Assembly (NCBI RefSeq): GCF_900113005.1
Contig: NZ_FONW01000009.1
Span: 1-64,000 of the forward strand
Direction: 5' to 3'
From: Sunxiuqinia elliptica
Lineage (GTDB): Bacteria > Bacteroidota > Bacteroidia > Bacteroidales > Prolixibacteraceae
Length of the DNA: 64,000 bases
Position 1 is the first letter of the stretch; each line of letters opens with the position of its first letter. The position numbers and the translations under genes are program-made. The notes under the pieces were generated by a model. It was given only the letters and a program-made list of their open reading frames with translations, did not search any database and was not told the origin of the DNA. This document shows positions 50,586 through 59,857 of this stretch, in pieces.

Positions 50586-51691
50586 ACTCGTAAGAAAACT
50601 TGTTTTCGATACATGTAGTACAACACACCCCAGATAAGAGCTAAATAACCAACGTTCCAAACAAACTGTCCGAAAGTGCCCATCACTTGAGGTGCCCATC
50701 CCAACACGAAATTAACCAATCGGCCAACATCAACAAACCGGCCAAACAAATACACAAAAATGGAGTTCATTCCGATAACACGGAAATAGAACGACCATTT
50801 TTGCCACTTCAATACATCAATAATCATATAAAACAAAGCCATTAGCAAAAAGCTAATGCCTCCTGCCGCCAAGTTGAAGCTAGTTGTCCAACATGATTTA
50901 ATAATAGGGTAAACCGGATGCAAAGCAACGCCAACAATCAACAAGGCAGTACCAATGCCTGACAATAAATAGATTTTTTGCCATGGTGTCCGACTCTGAT
51001 CCCTCAAAAAATGGCCAGCAACTGATCCCATCAACGTAATTCCGGCTGCAGAGATAATGCAAAGCAATCCTTCCGGATCAAATACACCACCATGCAAACG
51101 CCCTGGCAACAACATCCGGTCAACATAACCATTGATACATCCTTCAGGGGTTAAAACACCGGCACCAACGCCCGGCACCGGGACAAAAAGCTGTAAGCCC
51201 GCATAGCCAACCAATAAGCCAACCAGCCAGTACAAGCGACTTTTAAACGATTTGGTATAAATGACAATTAACGAAGCAAAAAAGTAGGCCAAGCCAATTT
51301 GCGCAAGCACACTGGCAAAGCGAATATTGGTAAGATCACCTGCCAATGCTCCATTATATAAAAGACCTAGAACAACAAGGATGACCATTCGCTTGGTAAC
51401 CTTGGCGGTTAGTGTTCGTTTTGGTACCTTCTTCTCCAACTTTGAAACAATGGCATACGGAATAGCGACTCCTGCAATAAACATGAAAAGCGGAAAGATC
51501 AGGTCATACATATGCAATCCGGCCCACTCTACGTGTTCCATCTGCCGGGTTAACCACTCAAATCCAGTCAACTTTCCCAAGAATACAGCAAACATGCCAC
51601 CTCCGGTAATCCAAAACATGTCAAATCCTCGAAGGGCATCAAGAGACAATAAGCGTTCTTGCTTAGGGGTTCTTATAGCATCTGATTTCAT
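50582..51691 (-). CDS. DUF5009 / heparan-alpha-glucosaminide N-acetyltransferase-like membrane protein
   Basis: A 369-residue inner-membrane protein with about ten helices. The N-terminus RLLSLDALRGFDMFWITGGG is the hallmark of the HGSNAT/YeiB-type family, followed by LHMYDLIFPLFMFIAGVAIPYA (conserved Asp and Phe), IRFASVLAQIGLAYF and FDPEGLLCIISAAG. Human HGSNAT acetylates terminal glucosamine across a membrane. Bacterial members are proposed to acylate sugars; the substrate here is unknown. It is monocistronic and lies head-to-head with dnaK. Confidence 0.85.
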   Translation of the reverse strand: MKSDAIRTPKQERLLSLDALRGFDMFWITGGGMFAVFLGKLTGFEWLTRQMEHVEWAGLHMYDLIFPLFMFIAGVAIPYAIVSKLEKKVPKRTLTAKVTKRMVILVVLGLLYNGALAGDLTNIRFASVLAQIGLAYFFASLIVIYTKSFKSRLYWLVGLLVGYAGLQLFVPVPGVGAGVLTPEGCINGYVDRMLLPGRLHGGVFDPEGLLCIISAAGITLMGSVAGHFLRDQSRTPWQKIYLLSGIGTALLIVGVALHPVYPIIKSCWTTSFNLAAGGISFLLMALFYMIIDVLKWQKWSFYFRVIGMNSIFVYLFGRFVDVGRLVNFVLGWAPQVMGTFGQFVWNVGYLALIWGVLYYMYRKQVFLRV

Positions 51692-51917
51692 CTGTTATAA
51701 TGATTTAATTAGGTAATATTAGTTGCCTAAAGATAGGAAAAAAACAGATCGCTGTCTTTTTGTCACCAAATATGTCAGGATGAAATTGACAGCGTTTCTT
51801 TTCTGTGTCAAATTTTCACTTCCGCCTCCTATTTCTCCCTTGGCATAATCATTGATCTTCCCTGATCGTGATTTTAGAATCAACATTGAAATAATTAAAA
51901 ATAAAAATACAATTACA

Positions 51918-53843
51918 ATGGGAAAAATAATTGGAATTGACTTAGGAACTACCAACTCATGCGTTTCCGTAATGGAAGGAAACGAACCAGTGGTAATTCC
52001 TAACAGCGAAGGAAAAAGAACAACTCCCTCAATCGTAGCTTTTGTAGAGAATGGAGAACGGAAAATTGGAGACCCTGCCAAACGTCAGGCAATCACCAAC
52101 CCACAAAAGACCATTGCCTCTATCAAACGGTTTATGGGAGAAGGCTATGACAACTTAAATAAAGAAGTTTCACGTGTGCCATACACTGTTGTTAAAGGTG
52201 ACAACAATACGCCACGCGTTCAGATTGACGATCGTAAATATTCTCCTCAAGAGATTTCAGCAATGGTACTTCAGAAAATGAAGAAAACAGCGGAAGATTA
52301 TTTGGGACAAGAAGTTACTGAAGCCGTAATTACAGTACCTGCATATTTTAATGATGCCCAACGTCAGGCTACGAAAGAAGCTGGTGAAATCGCTGGTTTA
52401 CAAGTTCGCCGGATCATCAATGAGCCAACAGCTGCCTCATTGGCATATGGCCTTGACAAAATGGATCGCGACATGAAAGTGGCCGTATTTGACCTTGGTG
52501 GTGGTACTTTCGATATTTCAATTCTGGAATTAGGTGACGGAGTATTCGAAGTAAAATCAACAGATGGTGATACGCACCTTGGTGGTGACGATTTTGACCA
52601 AGTGTTGATTGACTGGTTGGCCGACGAGTTCCAAAAAGAAGAAGGTCTTGACTTACGGAAAGACCCAATGGCTCTTCAACGTTTGAAAGAAGCTGCTGAG
52701 AAAGCAAAAATTGAACTTTCAAGCTCAACGCAAACAGAAATCAACTTGCCATACATTATGCCGGTTGATGGTGTGCCAAAACACTTGGTAAAATCATTGA
52801 CTCGTGCAAAATTTGAGCAATTGGCAGACAGCCTGATCAATGCAACCATTGAACCTTGTAAAAAAGCGTTGAAAAACGCTGGACTTTCAGCTTCTGATAT
52901 TGATGAAATCTTATTGGTAGGAGGTTCTACACGTATTCCTGCTATCCAGGAAAAAGTTCAGTCATTCTTCGGGAAAGCTCCTTCAAAAGGGGTAAACCCT
53001 GACGAAGTAGTAGCAGTTGGAGCAGCCATTCAAGGTGGTGTTTTAACAGGTGAGGTTAAAGATGTATTGCTTCTTGACGTAACTCCACTTTCATTGGGAA
53101 TTGAAACCATGGGTGGTGTAATGACCAAATTGATTGAAGCCAACACAACCATTCCAACAAAGAAAGCTGAAACATTTACAACAGCTGCTGACAATCAGCC
53201 ATCTGTTGAGATTCACGTGTTGCAGGGAGAGCGCCCAATGGCTAATGGCAACAAAACAATTGGACGTTTCCACTTGGATGGAATTCCACCAGCACCACGC
53301 GGAGTGCCTCAAATTGAAGTATCATTTGATATTGATGCCAACGGAATTCTTCATGTTCACGCCAAAGATAAAGCGACCGGAAAATCACAATCAATCCGTA
53401 TCGAAGCTTCTTCTGGTTTGAGCGATGACGAAATCAAGAAAATGAAAGCTGAAGCAGAAGCAAATGCTGATGCCGATAAGCAAGCTCGCGAGAAAGTGGA
53501 TAAAATGAACCAAGCAGATGGTTTAATTTTCCAAACTGAAAAGCAATTGAAAGAGTTTGGCGACAAACTTCCAGCTGATAAGAAAGCTCCAATTGAGGAA
53601 GCTCTTAATAAACTGAAAGAAGCTCACAAGGCTGAAGACTTGGCAGCGATCGATGCAGCAACTGCGGAATTGAACCAAGTGTTCCAGGCAGCTTCTCAGG
53701 AAATGTACAATGCACAAGCTCAAGCAGGTGGTCAACAACAACAAGGACCTACTGCCGGAGGTGCTCAAGACGGAGGTGCTCAATCATCAGGTGCAAGCCA
53801 GGATGGTGAAGTAACTGACGTTGACTTTGAAGAAGTGAAATAA
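51918..53843 (+). CDS. dnaK: Molecular chaperone DnaK
   Basis: A 641-residue Hsp70. ATPase domain (1-385): [61 protein letters not shown]. Substrate domain: [49 protein letters not shown]; then the lid helices and a disordered Gly/Gln-rich tail ending TDVDFEEVK, the DnaJ/NEF-contact end. The ATG at 51918 starts the universally conserved [10 protein letters not shown]; frames further upstream are leader. grpE and dnaJ are not adjacent. No obvious heat-shock operator is seen in the 226-base upstream region. Confidence 0.98.
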   Translation: MGKIIGIDLGTTNSCVSVMEGNEPVVIPNSEGKRTTPSIVAFVENGERKIGDPAKRQAITNPQKTIASIKRFMGEGYDNLNKEVSRVPYTVVKGDNNTPRVQIDDRKYSPQEISAMVLQKMKKTAEDYLGQEVTEAVITVPAYFNDAQRQATKEAGEIAGLQVRRIINEPTAASLAYGLDKMDRDMKVAVFDLGGGTFDISILELGDGVFEVKSTDGDTHLGGDDFDQVLIDWLADEFQKEEGLDLRKDPMALQRLKEAAEKAKIELSSSTQTEINLPYIMPVDGVPKHLVKSLTRAKFEQLADSLINATIEPCKKALKNAGLSASDIDEILLVGGSTRIPAIQEKVQSFFGKAPSKGVNPDEVVAVGAAIQGGVLTGEVKDVLLLDVTPLSLGIETMGGVMTKLIEANTTIPTKKAETFTTAADNQPSVEIHVLQGERPMANGNKTIGRFHLDGIPPAPRGVPQIEVSFDIDANGILHVHAKDKATGKSQSIRIEASSGLSDDEIKKMKAEAEANADADKQAREKVDKMNQADGLIFQTEKQLKEFGDKLPADKKAPIEEALNKLKEAHKAEDLAAIDAATAELNQVFQAASQEMYNAQAQAGGQQQQGPTAGGAQDGGAQSSGASQDGEVTDVDFEEVK

Positions 53844-53864
53844 GTTTCACCAACAATAAAAATC

Positions 53865-53898
53865 AATCCCCGGAGTAATTCTTCGGGGATTTTTTTTT
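53865..53898. terminator. Terminator of dnaK
   Basis: AATCCCCG (53865-53872) pairs with CGGGGATT (53884-53891), the stem extended inside by GAG/CTT, ending in a tract of nine T residues. It touches the 3' end of the convergent oxyR gene. Confidence 0.88.
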
Positions 53899-54841
53899 AC
53901 ATCTTCGTATCTAAAGGAGTATTGGAAGGCTTCTCTAGCATTCGCCGCGGCACAGTTTCTTGAATCAGCTCAACAAATGCCCGAACCAATTTTTTCATCC
54001 CGGTATTTTTCAAATACACTACGCTCAATTCCCGATAGGGTTCTGGACTTTTAAAACGCTTAATCAGGTCTTCATATTCCGTTGAAACACTCAATGTTGC
54101 CAATTCTGGGATAAAGGTGATTCCCCCTTGCGTTTCCACAATTCGTTTCAACGACTCAATAGAATTGGAAATGTATCGAAAGTTTCCTTTTACCGTGTCA
54201 AACGGCGGAATTGAACAAACAGCATTGACCTGGTTTTGGAAACAGTTCCCTTCCGTAAGGTACCACAACTCTTCTGAAGGAACTTCTCCCACCTGAATTA
54301 AACTGTGCTGATACAGTGGATGATTTTCGGCCACATAAAGGTAGAACCGCTCATAAAAAAGTGGAGCAAAAGCATACTGTCCGGAACTTCGTATGGGCGT
54401 TGAAATAATTCCGGCATCAATTGTATTGTAATTGAGTTCGCTCAAAATAGACTCCGTGACCATTTCAACGACCTCCACTTTCAGGTCAGGATACCTGGAA
54501 GATGCCAACTCCATCACCAGTGGAACCAGGTAAGGCGATAAAGTCGGGATAATGCCAATCCGGATTTGGCCGGCCACCTCATCTTCTAATTCGACACTCA
54601 GCTGATCTAAATCGTTCATAAGCTGAATGATCTGCTGAGCCTTTTCCAAAAACAATGCTCCTTCGGCTGTAATGCTTATCGGCTTGGTGTTGCGATCAAC
54701 CAATAAATAACCAAACTCCTCTTCCAATTTTTGAATTTGTAAACTGAGTGCAGGCTGGCTCACCTCCATATTTTTGGCCGCTTTTGAAAAACTCTGCATG
54801 CGGCACAATTCCACAAAATATTTTATCTGGCTGACATTCAT
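53897..54841 (-). CDS. oxyR: OxyR-type LysR regulator
   Basis: A 314-residue LysR-family regulator. N-terminal winged HTH (IKYFVELCRMQSFSKAAKNMEVSQPALSLQIQKLE), linker helix, then a periplasmic-binding-type sensor domain. Cys200 and Cys209 in EGNCFQNQVNAVC have the same spacing and place as the redox pair C199/C208 of E. coli OxyR, so it should sense hydrogen peroxide by disulfide formation. It is divergent from dps, a classical OxyR target. The 110-base shared region holds a candidate operator. Nearly leaderless transcript predicted. Confidence 0.92.
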   Translation of the reverse strand: MNVSQIKYFVELCRMQSFSKAAKNMEVSQPALSLQIQKLEEEFGYLLVDRNTKPISITAEGALFLEKAQQIIQLMNDLDQLSVELEDEVAGQIRIGIIPTLSPYLVPLVMELASSRYPDLKVEVVEMVTESILSELNYNTIDAGIISTPIRSSGQYAFAPLFYERFYLYVAENHPLYQHSLIQVGEVPSEELWYLTEGNCFQNQVNAVCSIPPFDTVKGNFRYISNSIESLKRIVETQGGITFIPELATLSVSTEYEDLIKRFKSPEPYRELSVVYLKNTGMKKLVRAFVELIQETVPRRMLEKPSNTPLDTKM

Positions 54842-54851
54842 ATCGTATAAT

Positions 54852-54859
54852 CAAAACTA
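54852..54859 (-). promoter_or_regulatory. Possible -7 box of oxyR
   Basis: TAGTTTTG on the minus strand fits TAnnTTTG but lies only 10 bases before the ATG, which would make the transcript nearly leaderless. Confidence 0.35.
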
Positions 54860-54864
54860 ATAAC

Positions 54865-54885
54865 GATATAAAATTAATAAATATC
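54865..54885. promoter_or_regulatory. Candidate OxyR operator (dyad)
   Basis: GATAT (54865-54869) and ATATC (54881-54885) form an A/T-rich dyad spaced by 11 bases in the oxyR-dps divergent region, overlapping the place of the dps upstream promoter element. OxyR sites are A/T-rich with such spaced half-sites. The base composition makes chance dyads common, so this is tentative. Confidence 0.35.
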
Positions 54886-54893
54886 ACTAATAG

Positions 54894-54901
54894 TATCTTT
54901 G
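54894..54901 (+). promoter_or_regulatory. -7 box of dps
   Basis: TATCTTTG, perfect TAnnTTTG, 51 bases before the dps ATG. Confidence 0.55.
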
Positions 54902-54951
54902 AACTAAAGAAAAATAAATCAACAAGAGATAACCATTAAAAATTAAATAAG

Positions 54952-55416
54952 ATGAAAACACAAGAACAAACTCAAGCAGCCAACCAAGTATTAGTTGAAA
55001 GAATGAATGCATTTCTAGCCGACTTGCAAGTACATTATCAAAACCTACGCGGATTCCATTGGAATGTTGAAGGAAGCCTGTTTTTCGTACTTCATGCCAA
55101 ATTTGAAGAGTTCTACAACGAGGCCTCAGAAACTGCCGATGAAGTAGCAGAACGCATTTTAATGCTTGGAGGTCAACCTTTGCACTCATTCAGTCAATAC
55201 CTTCAAGTAGCCGAAATTCCGGAAGTTACCGACCTTCGTGATGGCAAAGAAGCGGTACAAACAGTGATTGATCAATCTGAAATTCTTTTAAGAAAAATGA
55301 ACGAGCTGCTGGAACTTGCCGGCGATCAAAACGATGAAGCAACAACCAGCTTATTCAGCGATCAAATCAGCAGTACTGAAAAACGCCTATGGATGCTAAA
55401 AACATTTCTTCGCTAA
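54952..55416 (+). CDS. dps: DNA-protection ferritin-like protein Dps
   Basis: A 154-residue Dps: four-helix ferritin fold with the inter-subunit ferroxidase ligands H36 (RGFHWNV), H48 (LHAKFEEFY), D63 and E67 (TADEVAER). It forms dodecamers that oxidise Fe(II) with peroxide and store iron, protecting DNA. The N-terminus is short and weakly charged, so DNA binding is not obvious. Divergent from oxyR, which fits peroxide control. Ends in a strong terminator shared with the GH15 gene. Confidence 0.94.
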   Translation: MKTQEQTQAANQVLVERMNAFLADLQVHYQNLRGFHWNVEGSLFFVLHAKFEEFYNEASETADEVAERILMLGGQPLHSFSQYLQVAEIPEVTDLRDGKEAVQTVIDQSEILLRKMNELLELAGDQNDEATTSLFSDQISSTEKRLWMLKTFLR

Positions 55417-55437
55417 AGGGAAAGAAACCAAAAAGAG

Positions 55438-55467
55438 AAAAGGGACTTAACTAAGTCCCTTTTTTTC
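55438..55467. terminator. Bidirectional terminator dps / GH15
   Basis: AAAAGGGACTTA (55438-55449) pairs with TAAGTCCCTTTT (55452-55463), with T tracts on both sides. The GH15 stop codon (55447-55449) lies inside the hairpin. Confidence 0.88.
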
Positions 55468-57300
55468 GTGAATATAATCTTTTAACATCTCTTCGTCAGA
55501 GAGTTGTGACTCCGAAACATTGATAGCCGTTTCAATCAAAGCCAGATGCGAATAGGCCTGCGGAAAGTTCCCTAGCATGCGTTTCGTCTCGAAATCCAAA
55601 TCTTCGCTAAACAAGCCCAAATGATTGGAATAACTCATCAGCTTATGAAATTTATCAATTGCCTCCTTTTTACGACCAATCTTAAACAAAGCATTGGTCA
55701 GCCAAAATGAACAAATTGTAAAAGCCGACTTTGGCATTCCAAAATCATCTTGATTGCGATAACGGAACATCAGTCCATTCTTCTCCAAATCTCCTTGAAT
55801 GGCTATAACTGTACTGACATATTTTTGATCGGTCGCATTAATAAAACCGTAAGACTCCATAAGCAATACCGAAGCATCTAAATCGTCAGTACCGTAAGCT
55901 TGCGTAAAAGCCTGCTTCTTTTCTGACCATGCCTTTTTGTATATATCTTTATGAATCTTGTCTCTTAAGCGAGTCCATTGCTCAATATACATTCCACGGC
56001 GAAGTAAGGTAGCAATCTTCACCGCTCGATCTACGGCTGCCCAACACAGTACCTTGCTGAAGGTAAAATGCTTGTTTTCGTTCCGGATCTCCCAAATCCC
56101 CCGATCCGGTTTTTTCCAGTTGTTTTCAACCACTTTAATGATGTTACGCACAATGGTCCATAGTTCTTCGCTATGCTCCAAGCTGATATCGTAAATTTCC
56201 AGCTGTTGATAAATAACATCCAGCAAGATACCGTAGATATCATTCTGCTTTTGTTTATAAGCTGCATTTCCAATTCGAACCGGCACTGAACCTTCGTAGC
56301 CTGCAAAGTGCTCCAGTTCCTGTTCCTTCAAGTTCTTCTCACCATTAATGCCATACATGATTTGCATCTTCTCGTCCTTGTCCGGCAAAATATTGATAAT
56401 GAACTTCAAGTACCGATTAGCCAAGCGATAGTGACCTAAGGAAGTCATAATCTTCACCACCATGGATGCGTCCCGAATCCAACAAAACCGGTAATCCCAA
56501 TTTCGTTCCTCCCCGATTGTCTCTGGTAAAGAAGTCGTTATTGCGGCCAAAATTGCCCCGCTCTTATCAAAGCTGAGCATTTTCAACGTCAAAGCACTCC
56601 GCATGATCTCGTCGTTATACAACTTATAGGAGGTCGTCCGTTCTGCCCAATTCAACCAATACACTTTTGTCCGTTCCAATTTCAGTTTCGAGCGGCGGGT
56701 ATCCTGGGGCAACAACTTCTGATTATAACTCAATAAGCAATATTCATCTTTGGTCAGTTTAATTGGCTCACTTTCCAAAATTGCCTGATAATCGAAACTG
56801 GAATAAAGGTAAAGTGAATCATAAGTTCCCTTTAAGGTCTGCGACTTGATGTAGCAAGTTTCCTTCACTCCCTCGTAACAGCCATCTTCCACAAAATTTT
56901 GCGTTTCATGCTTCGCATATTCTAATCTTGGATCATACTTAATTACAAACTCAGGCTGCCCCTCAACCAAACTAAAATAACGTACGATATCCGGCGGAAT
57001 GTAATAACCGCCGTTATCCGAATTCCGATATCGAGGCATAAAATCCTTCACCACAAACACCCCATCCTCACACTCAAAACGAGTTTCCAAGATGTTCGTC
57101 CGGTCAATATAACTTTGCTTTACCTGCTTCAGCTTTGTTGGAACAATCTGAAAGCTTCCCCCTTTTTCGGTATCCAACAGTGACGCAAATACCGACGAAG
57201 AATCAAACTGTGGTAAACACAACCATTCGATCGATCCTCTCTCTGATATTAAGGCTGCACTTCTGCAGTTTCCGATAACCCCGTAATTCAAATTCTTCAT
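55447..57300 (-). CDS. GH15 family glycoside hydrolase (trehalase or glucoamylase)
   Basis: A 617-residue cytosolic enzyme without signal peptide. N-terminal beta-sandwich (about 1-230: YGVIGNCRSAALISERGSIEWLCLPQFDSSSVFASLLD) then the (alpha/alpha)6 catalytic barrel: TSLPETIGEERNWDYRFCWIRDASMV, YGINGEKNLKEQELEHFAGYEGSVPVRIGNAA, QNDIYGILLD, and near the end GLFSEDLDFETKRMLGNFPQAYSHLALI, which holds the second catalytic Glu. GH15 includes glucoamylases and bacterial trehalases. Its position back-to-back with a trehalose-synthesis gene favours trehalase or control of trehalose level; this is inference. Confidence 0.88.
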   Translation of the reverse strand: MKNLNYGVIGNCRSAALISERGSIEWLCLPQFDSSSVFASLLDTEKGGSFQIVPTKLKQVKQSYIDRTNILETRFECEDGVFVVKDFMPRYRNSDNGGYYIPPDIVRYFSLVEGQPEFVIKYDPRLEYAKHETQNFVEDGCYEGVKETCYIKSQTLKGTYDSLYLYSSFDYQAILESEPIKLTKDEYCLLSYNQKLLPQDTRRSKLKLERTKVYWLNWAERTTSYKLYNDEIMRSALTLKMLSFDKSGAILAAITTSLPETIGEERNWDYRFCWIRDASMVVKIMTSLGHYRLANRYLKFIINILPDKDEKMQIMYGINGEKNLKEQELEHFAGYEGSVPVRIGNAAYKQKQNDIYGILLDVIYQQLEIYDISLEHSEELWTIVRNIIKVVENNWKKPDRGIWEIRNENKHFTFSKVLCWAAVDRAVKIATLLRRGMYIEQWTRLRDKIHKDIYKKAWSEKKQAFTQAYGTDDLDASVLLMESYGFINATDQKYVSTVIAIQGDLEKNGLMFRYRNQDDFGMPKSAFTICSFWLTNALFKIGRKKEAIDKFHKLMSYSNHLGLFSEDLDFETKRMLGNFPQAYSHLALIETAINVSESQLSDEEMLKDYIHEKKGLS

Positions 57301-57430
57301 AGACGAATGTTAAACATCATTTAAAAACCAGTCTTTCCCCTATTCTCTTTTGATAAATTAAGAAAATTAAGCGAACTTTAAAGGAGATCAAAGCAATCAA
57401 AAAACCGCTATGAACAACCCATTCAGTCCT

Positions 57431-57438
57431 CAAATGTA
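57431..57438 (-). promoter_or_regulatory. Possible -7 box of the GH15 gene
   Basis: TACATTTG on the minus strand fits TAnnTTTG, 131 bases before the ATG. Confidence 0.3.
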
Positions 57439-57581
57439 AAAATATTTAAGAAGAAGCAAATTGTAGCCTTTCCTATTCAATCGCTACAAACACTTTAACA
57501 ACAATTCATTTGGGATTGTGTTGGTAATTATTAGACCGACTTATTAATAGAAATTTAAAATTCACACATAATAAAGAAGTT

Positions 57582-59792
57582 ATGAGTAAAATTCACATCG
57601 TTTCAAACCGATTACCGTTAAGCATAAAGAAAGAAGATGATTCCTTCAACCTGTCACCAAGTGTTGGAGGATTAGCGACAGGCATGCGCTCCATATACAA
57701 AGAATATGGTGGAAAATGGATCGGATGGCCCGGCTTGTCCAAGGATGACCTGACCGACGATGAGCTGCTTACCATCGATGAAAAACTGGTTAGCGAAGAT
57801 TGCCTGGCCGTACACCTCACCAGCGAAGAAATAAACCTTTACTATGAGGGGTTTAGCAACAATGTCATTTGGCCACTGTTTCACTATTTTGCCCAATTTA
57901 TCGACTATAACCCAGAGTACTGGGAAGCCTATCAAAAGGTCAATCACAAATTTGCCCAAAAGGCACTTGAAATTGTTGAAGATGGCGACATTGTCTGGAT
58001 TCATGACTACCAATTATTGCTAGTCCCGGAAATGATCAAATCCGTAAAACCCAATGTTACAATCGGATTTTTCCTGCACATCCCTTTCCCGTCTTTCGAG
58101 GTATTCCGCATACTTCCTTGGCGTAATGAATTAATCAAAGGCATGTTGGGTGCTGACTTAATTGGATTTCACACCTATGATTACGAACGACACTTTTTCA
58201 GCTCGGTCCGTCGTTTGCTGGGGTACGAAATATCGTTCAATGAAATTCACCTCGAAGACCGAATCATTTTGGCCGATGCTTTCCCCATGGGAATCGACTA
58301 TGAGAAATTTGAAACGAAGGCGAAGGCTATTGCCCACAAATCCCTTCAGGAAAGATCAGAACTACATCGCGAACTGGAAAAGTACTTTCTCGTTTCCCCC
58401 GATCGCAAACTCATTCTGTCAATCGACCGGCTGGATTACACCAAAGGAATCCCCAACCGACTGAATGCCTTTGAGAAGTTCCTCAACAAATATCCCGAGT
58501 TCCGCAACAAGGTCTCTCTAATTATGCTGGTTGTTCCTTCGCGAGACGAAGTTGAACAATACAAACTACTTAAAAGTGAAGTGGATGAATTGGTTGGACG
58601 CATCAACGGACAATATGGAGGTGTGAACTATACCCCGGTTTGGTATTTTTACCGTTCCTTGCCTTTCGACAACCTCATTGAATTGTACAGCACTTCCGAT
58701 GTGGCCCTCATCACCCCCGTTCGGGATGGTATGAACCTCGTTGCAAAAGAATATATCGCCTCCCGAATCAATCAAAGTGGGGTACTCATCATCAGCGAAA
58801 TGGCTGGGGCTGTAAAAGAAATGGGAGAAGCCATTATCATCAACCCCAATAACGAAGAAGAAATTGCAGACAGCATCCACCAGGCTCTAACCATGGAAAT
58901 GGAAGAACAACGCCGCCGCATGCGCTACTTGCAAGACCGCATTAGACGCTACGATGTATTCAAATGGTCGGGCGAATTCATTAAGAGTTTGAAAAAAGTA
59001 GAAGATATCCAACAAAACTTCTTGGCCAAGAAAATTACTCCCGCCCTTAGCAAAGAGCTGGTTGCTCGGTTTGATAAGGCTGAAAAACGAGCTATTTTTC
59101 TGGATTATGACGGAACACTTGTCAACTTCAAGAATGATCCGCAGGCAGCAAGCCCCGATGAAGAGCTGCACAAGCTCATCACCCAGCTAGAGGAGGACGA
59201 ACGTAACACGGTCACCATCATCAGCGGACGAGACCGTGACACGCTGCAAAAATGGCTTGGCGACCATCAAGTCAACCTGATTGTTGAGCATGGCGTTTGG
59301 CTGAAAAAGCTCGATGAAGACTGGCAAATGTTGGATAATATCAGTAGTTCATGGAAACCTACCATCCGTCCGATCCTTGAAAACTTTGTTGATCGTACCC
59401 CTGGAACCTTTATTGAAGAGAAAAATTACTCTTTGGTTTGGCACTACCGAAATGCAGAACCCGAACAGGGAGAGCTACGTGCCAACGAGCTGAAAGACGA
59501 ACTTCGTAACATGATTGCCAACCACAACCTTGAAATTATGGAAGGCAACAAGGTCATTGAAGTGAAGGCTGGCGGTATTAACAAAGGTGTTGCTGCTTCG
59601 CGATTCTTACGCGACAACCAATATGATTTTATTGTGGCCATTGGTGACGACTGGACTGATGAGTACATGTTCCGCGAACTACCAACAAGTGCTTACACGA
59701 TTAAAGTAGGATTGAAGAAAACGGCTGCAGCCTATAAAGTAGAGTCCGTAAAAGCGGTTAGAAACTTATTAAAAGCGTTGGGTGGCAAATAA
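57582..59792 (+). CDS. Bifunctional trehalose-6-phosphate synthase/phosphatase
   Basis: A 736-residue fusion. Residues about 1-475 are the GT20 synthase (OtsA): VSNRLPLSIKKED, GGLATGM, WIGWPGL, WPLFHYF, VWIHDYQLLLVPEMI, FFLHIPFPSFEVFRILPWR, LSIDRLDYTKGIPNRL, and the donor site TPVRDGMNLVAKEYIA. Residues about 500-736 are the HAD phosphatase (OtsB): nucleophile D508-Y-D510-G-T, IISGRDRDTL, and VAIGDDWTDEYMF. It makes trehalose from UDP-glucose and glucose 6-phosphate in two steps, for osmotic and desiccation protection. Divergent from a GH15 enzyme. Confidence 0.95.
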   Translation: MSKIHIVSNRLPLSIKKEDDSFNLSPSVGGLATGMRSIYKEYGGKWIGWPGLSKDDLTDDELLTIDEKLVSEDCLAVHLTSEEINLYYEGFSNNVIWPLFHYFAQFIDYNPEYWEAYQKVNHKFAQKALEIVEDGDIVWIHDYQLLLVPEMIKSVKPNVTIGFFLHIPFPSFEVFRILPWRNELIKGMLGADLIGFHTYDYERHFFSSVRRLLGYEISFNEIHLEDRIILADAFPMGIDYEKFETKAKAIAHKSLQERSELHRELEKYFLVSPDRKLILSIDRLDYTKGIPNRLNAFEKFLNKYPEFRNKVSLIMLVVPSRDEVEQYKLLKSEVDELVGRINGQYGGVNYTPVWYFYRSLPFDNLIELYSTSDVALITPVRDGMNLVAKEYIASRINQSGVLIISEMAGAVKEMGEAIIINPNNEEEIADSIHQALTMEMEEQRRRMRYLQDRIRRYDVFKWSGEFIKSLKKVEDIQQNFLAKKITPALSKELVARFDKAEKRAIFLDYDGTLVNFKNDPQAASPDEELHKLITQLEEDERNTVTIISGRDRDTLQKWLGDHQVNLIVEHGVWLKKLDEDWQMLDNISSSWKPTIRPILENFVDRTPGTFIEEKNYSLVWHYRNAEPEQGELRANELKDELRNMIANHNLEIMEGNKVIEVKAGGINKGVAASRFLRDNQYDFIVAIGDDWTDEYMFRELPTSAYTIKVGLKKTAAAYKVESVKAVRNLLKALGGK

Positions 59793-59817
59793 GCCACCCG
59801 GCGACTAGCCGGTTTCT
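59780..59817 (+). terminator. Tandem hairpins after the trehalose gene
   Basis: GGGTGGC (59780-59786) pairs with GCCACCC (59793-59799) across the stop codon, and the overlapping CCGGC/GCCGG (59798-59802/59808-59812) forms a second stem, followed by a short TTTCTC. A weak intrinsic terminator. Confidence 0.4.
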
Positions 59818-59830
59818 CACAAAAAAATAA

Positions 59831-59838
59831 TAGTTTTG
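59831..59838 (+). promoter_or_regulatory. -7 box of the MORN-repeat gene
   Basis: TAGTTTTG fits TAnnTTTG, 20 bases before the ATG at 59858. Confidence 0.5.
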
Positions 59839-59857
59839 GATCTCAAGAATGAAAGCT

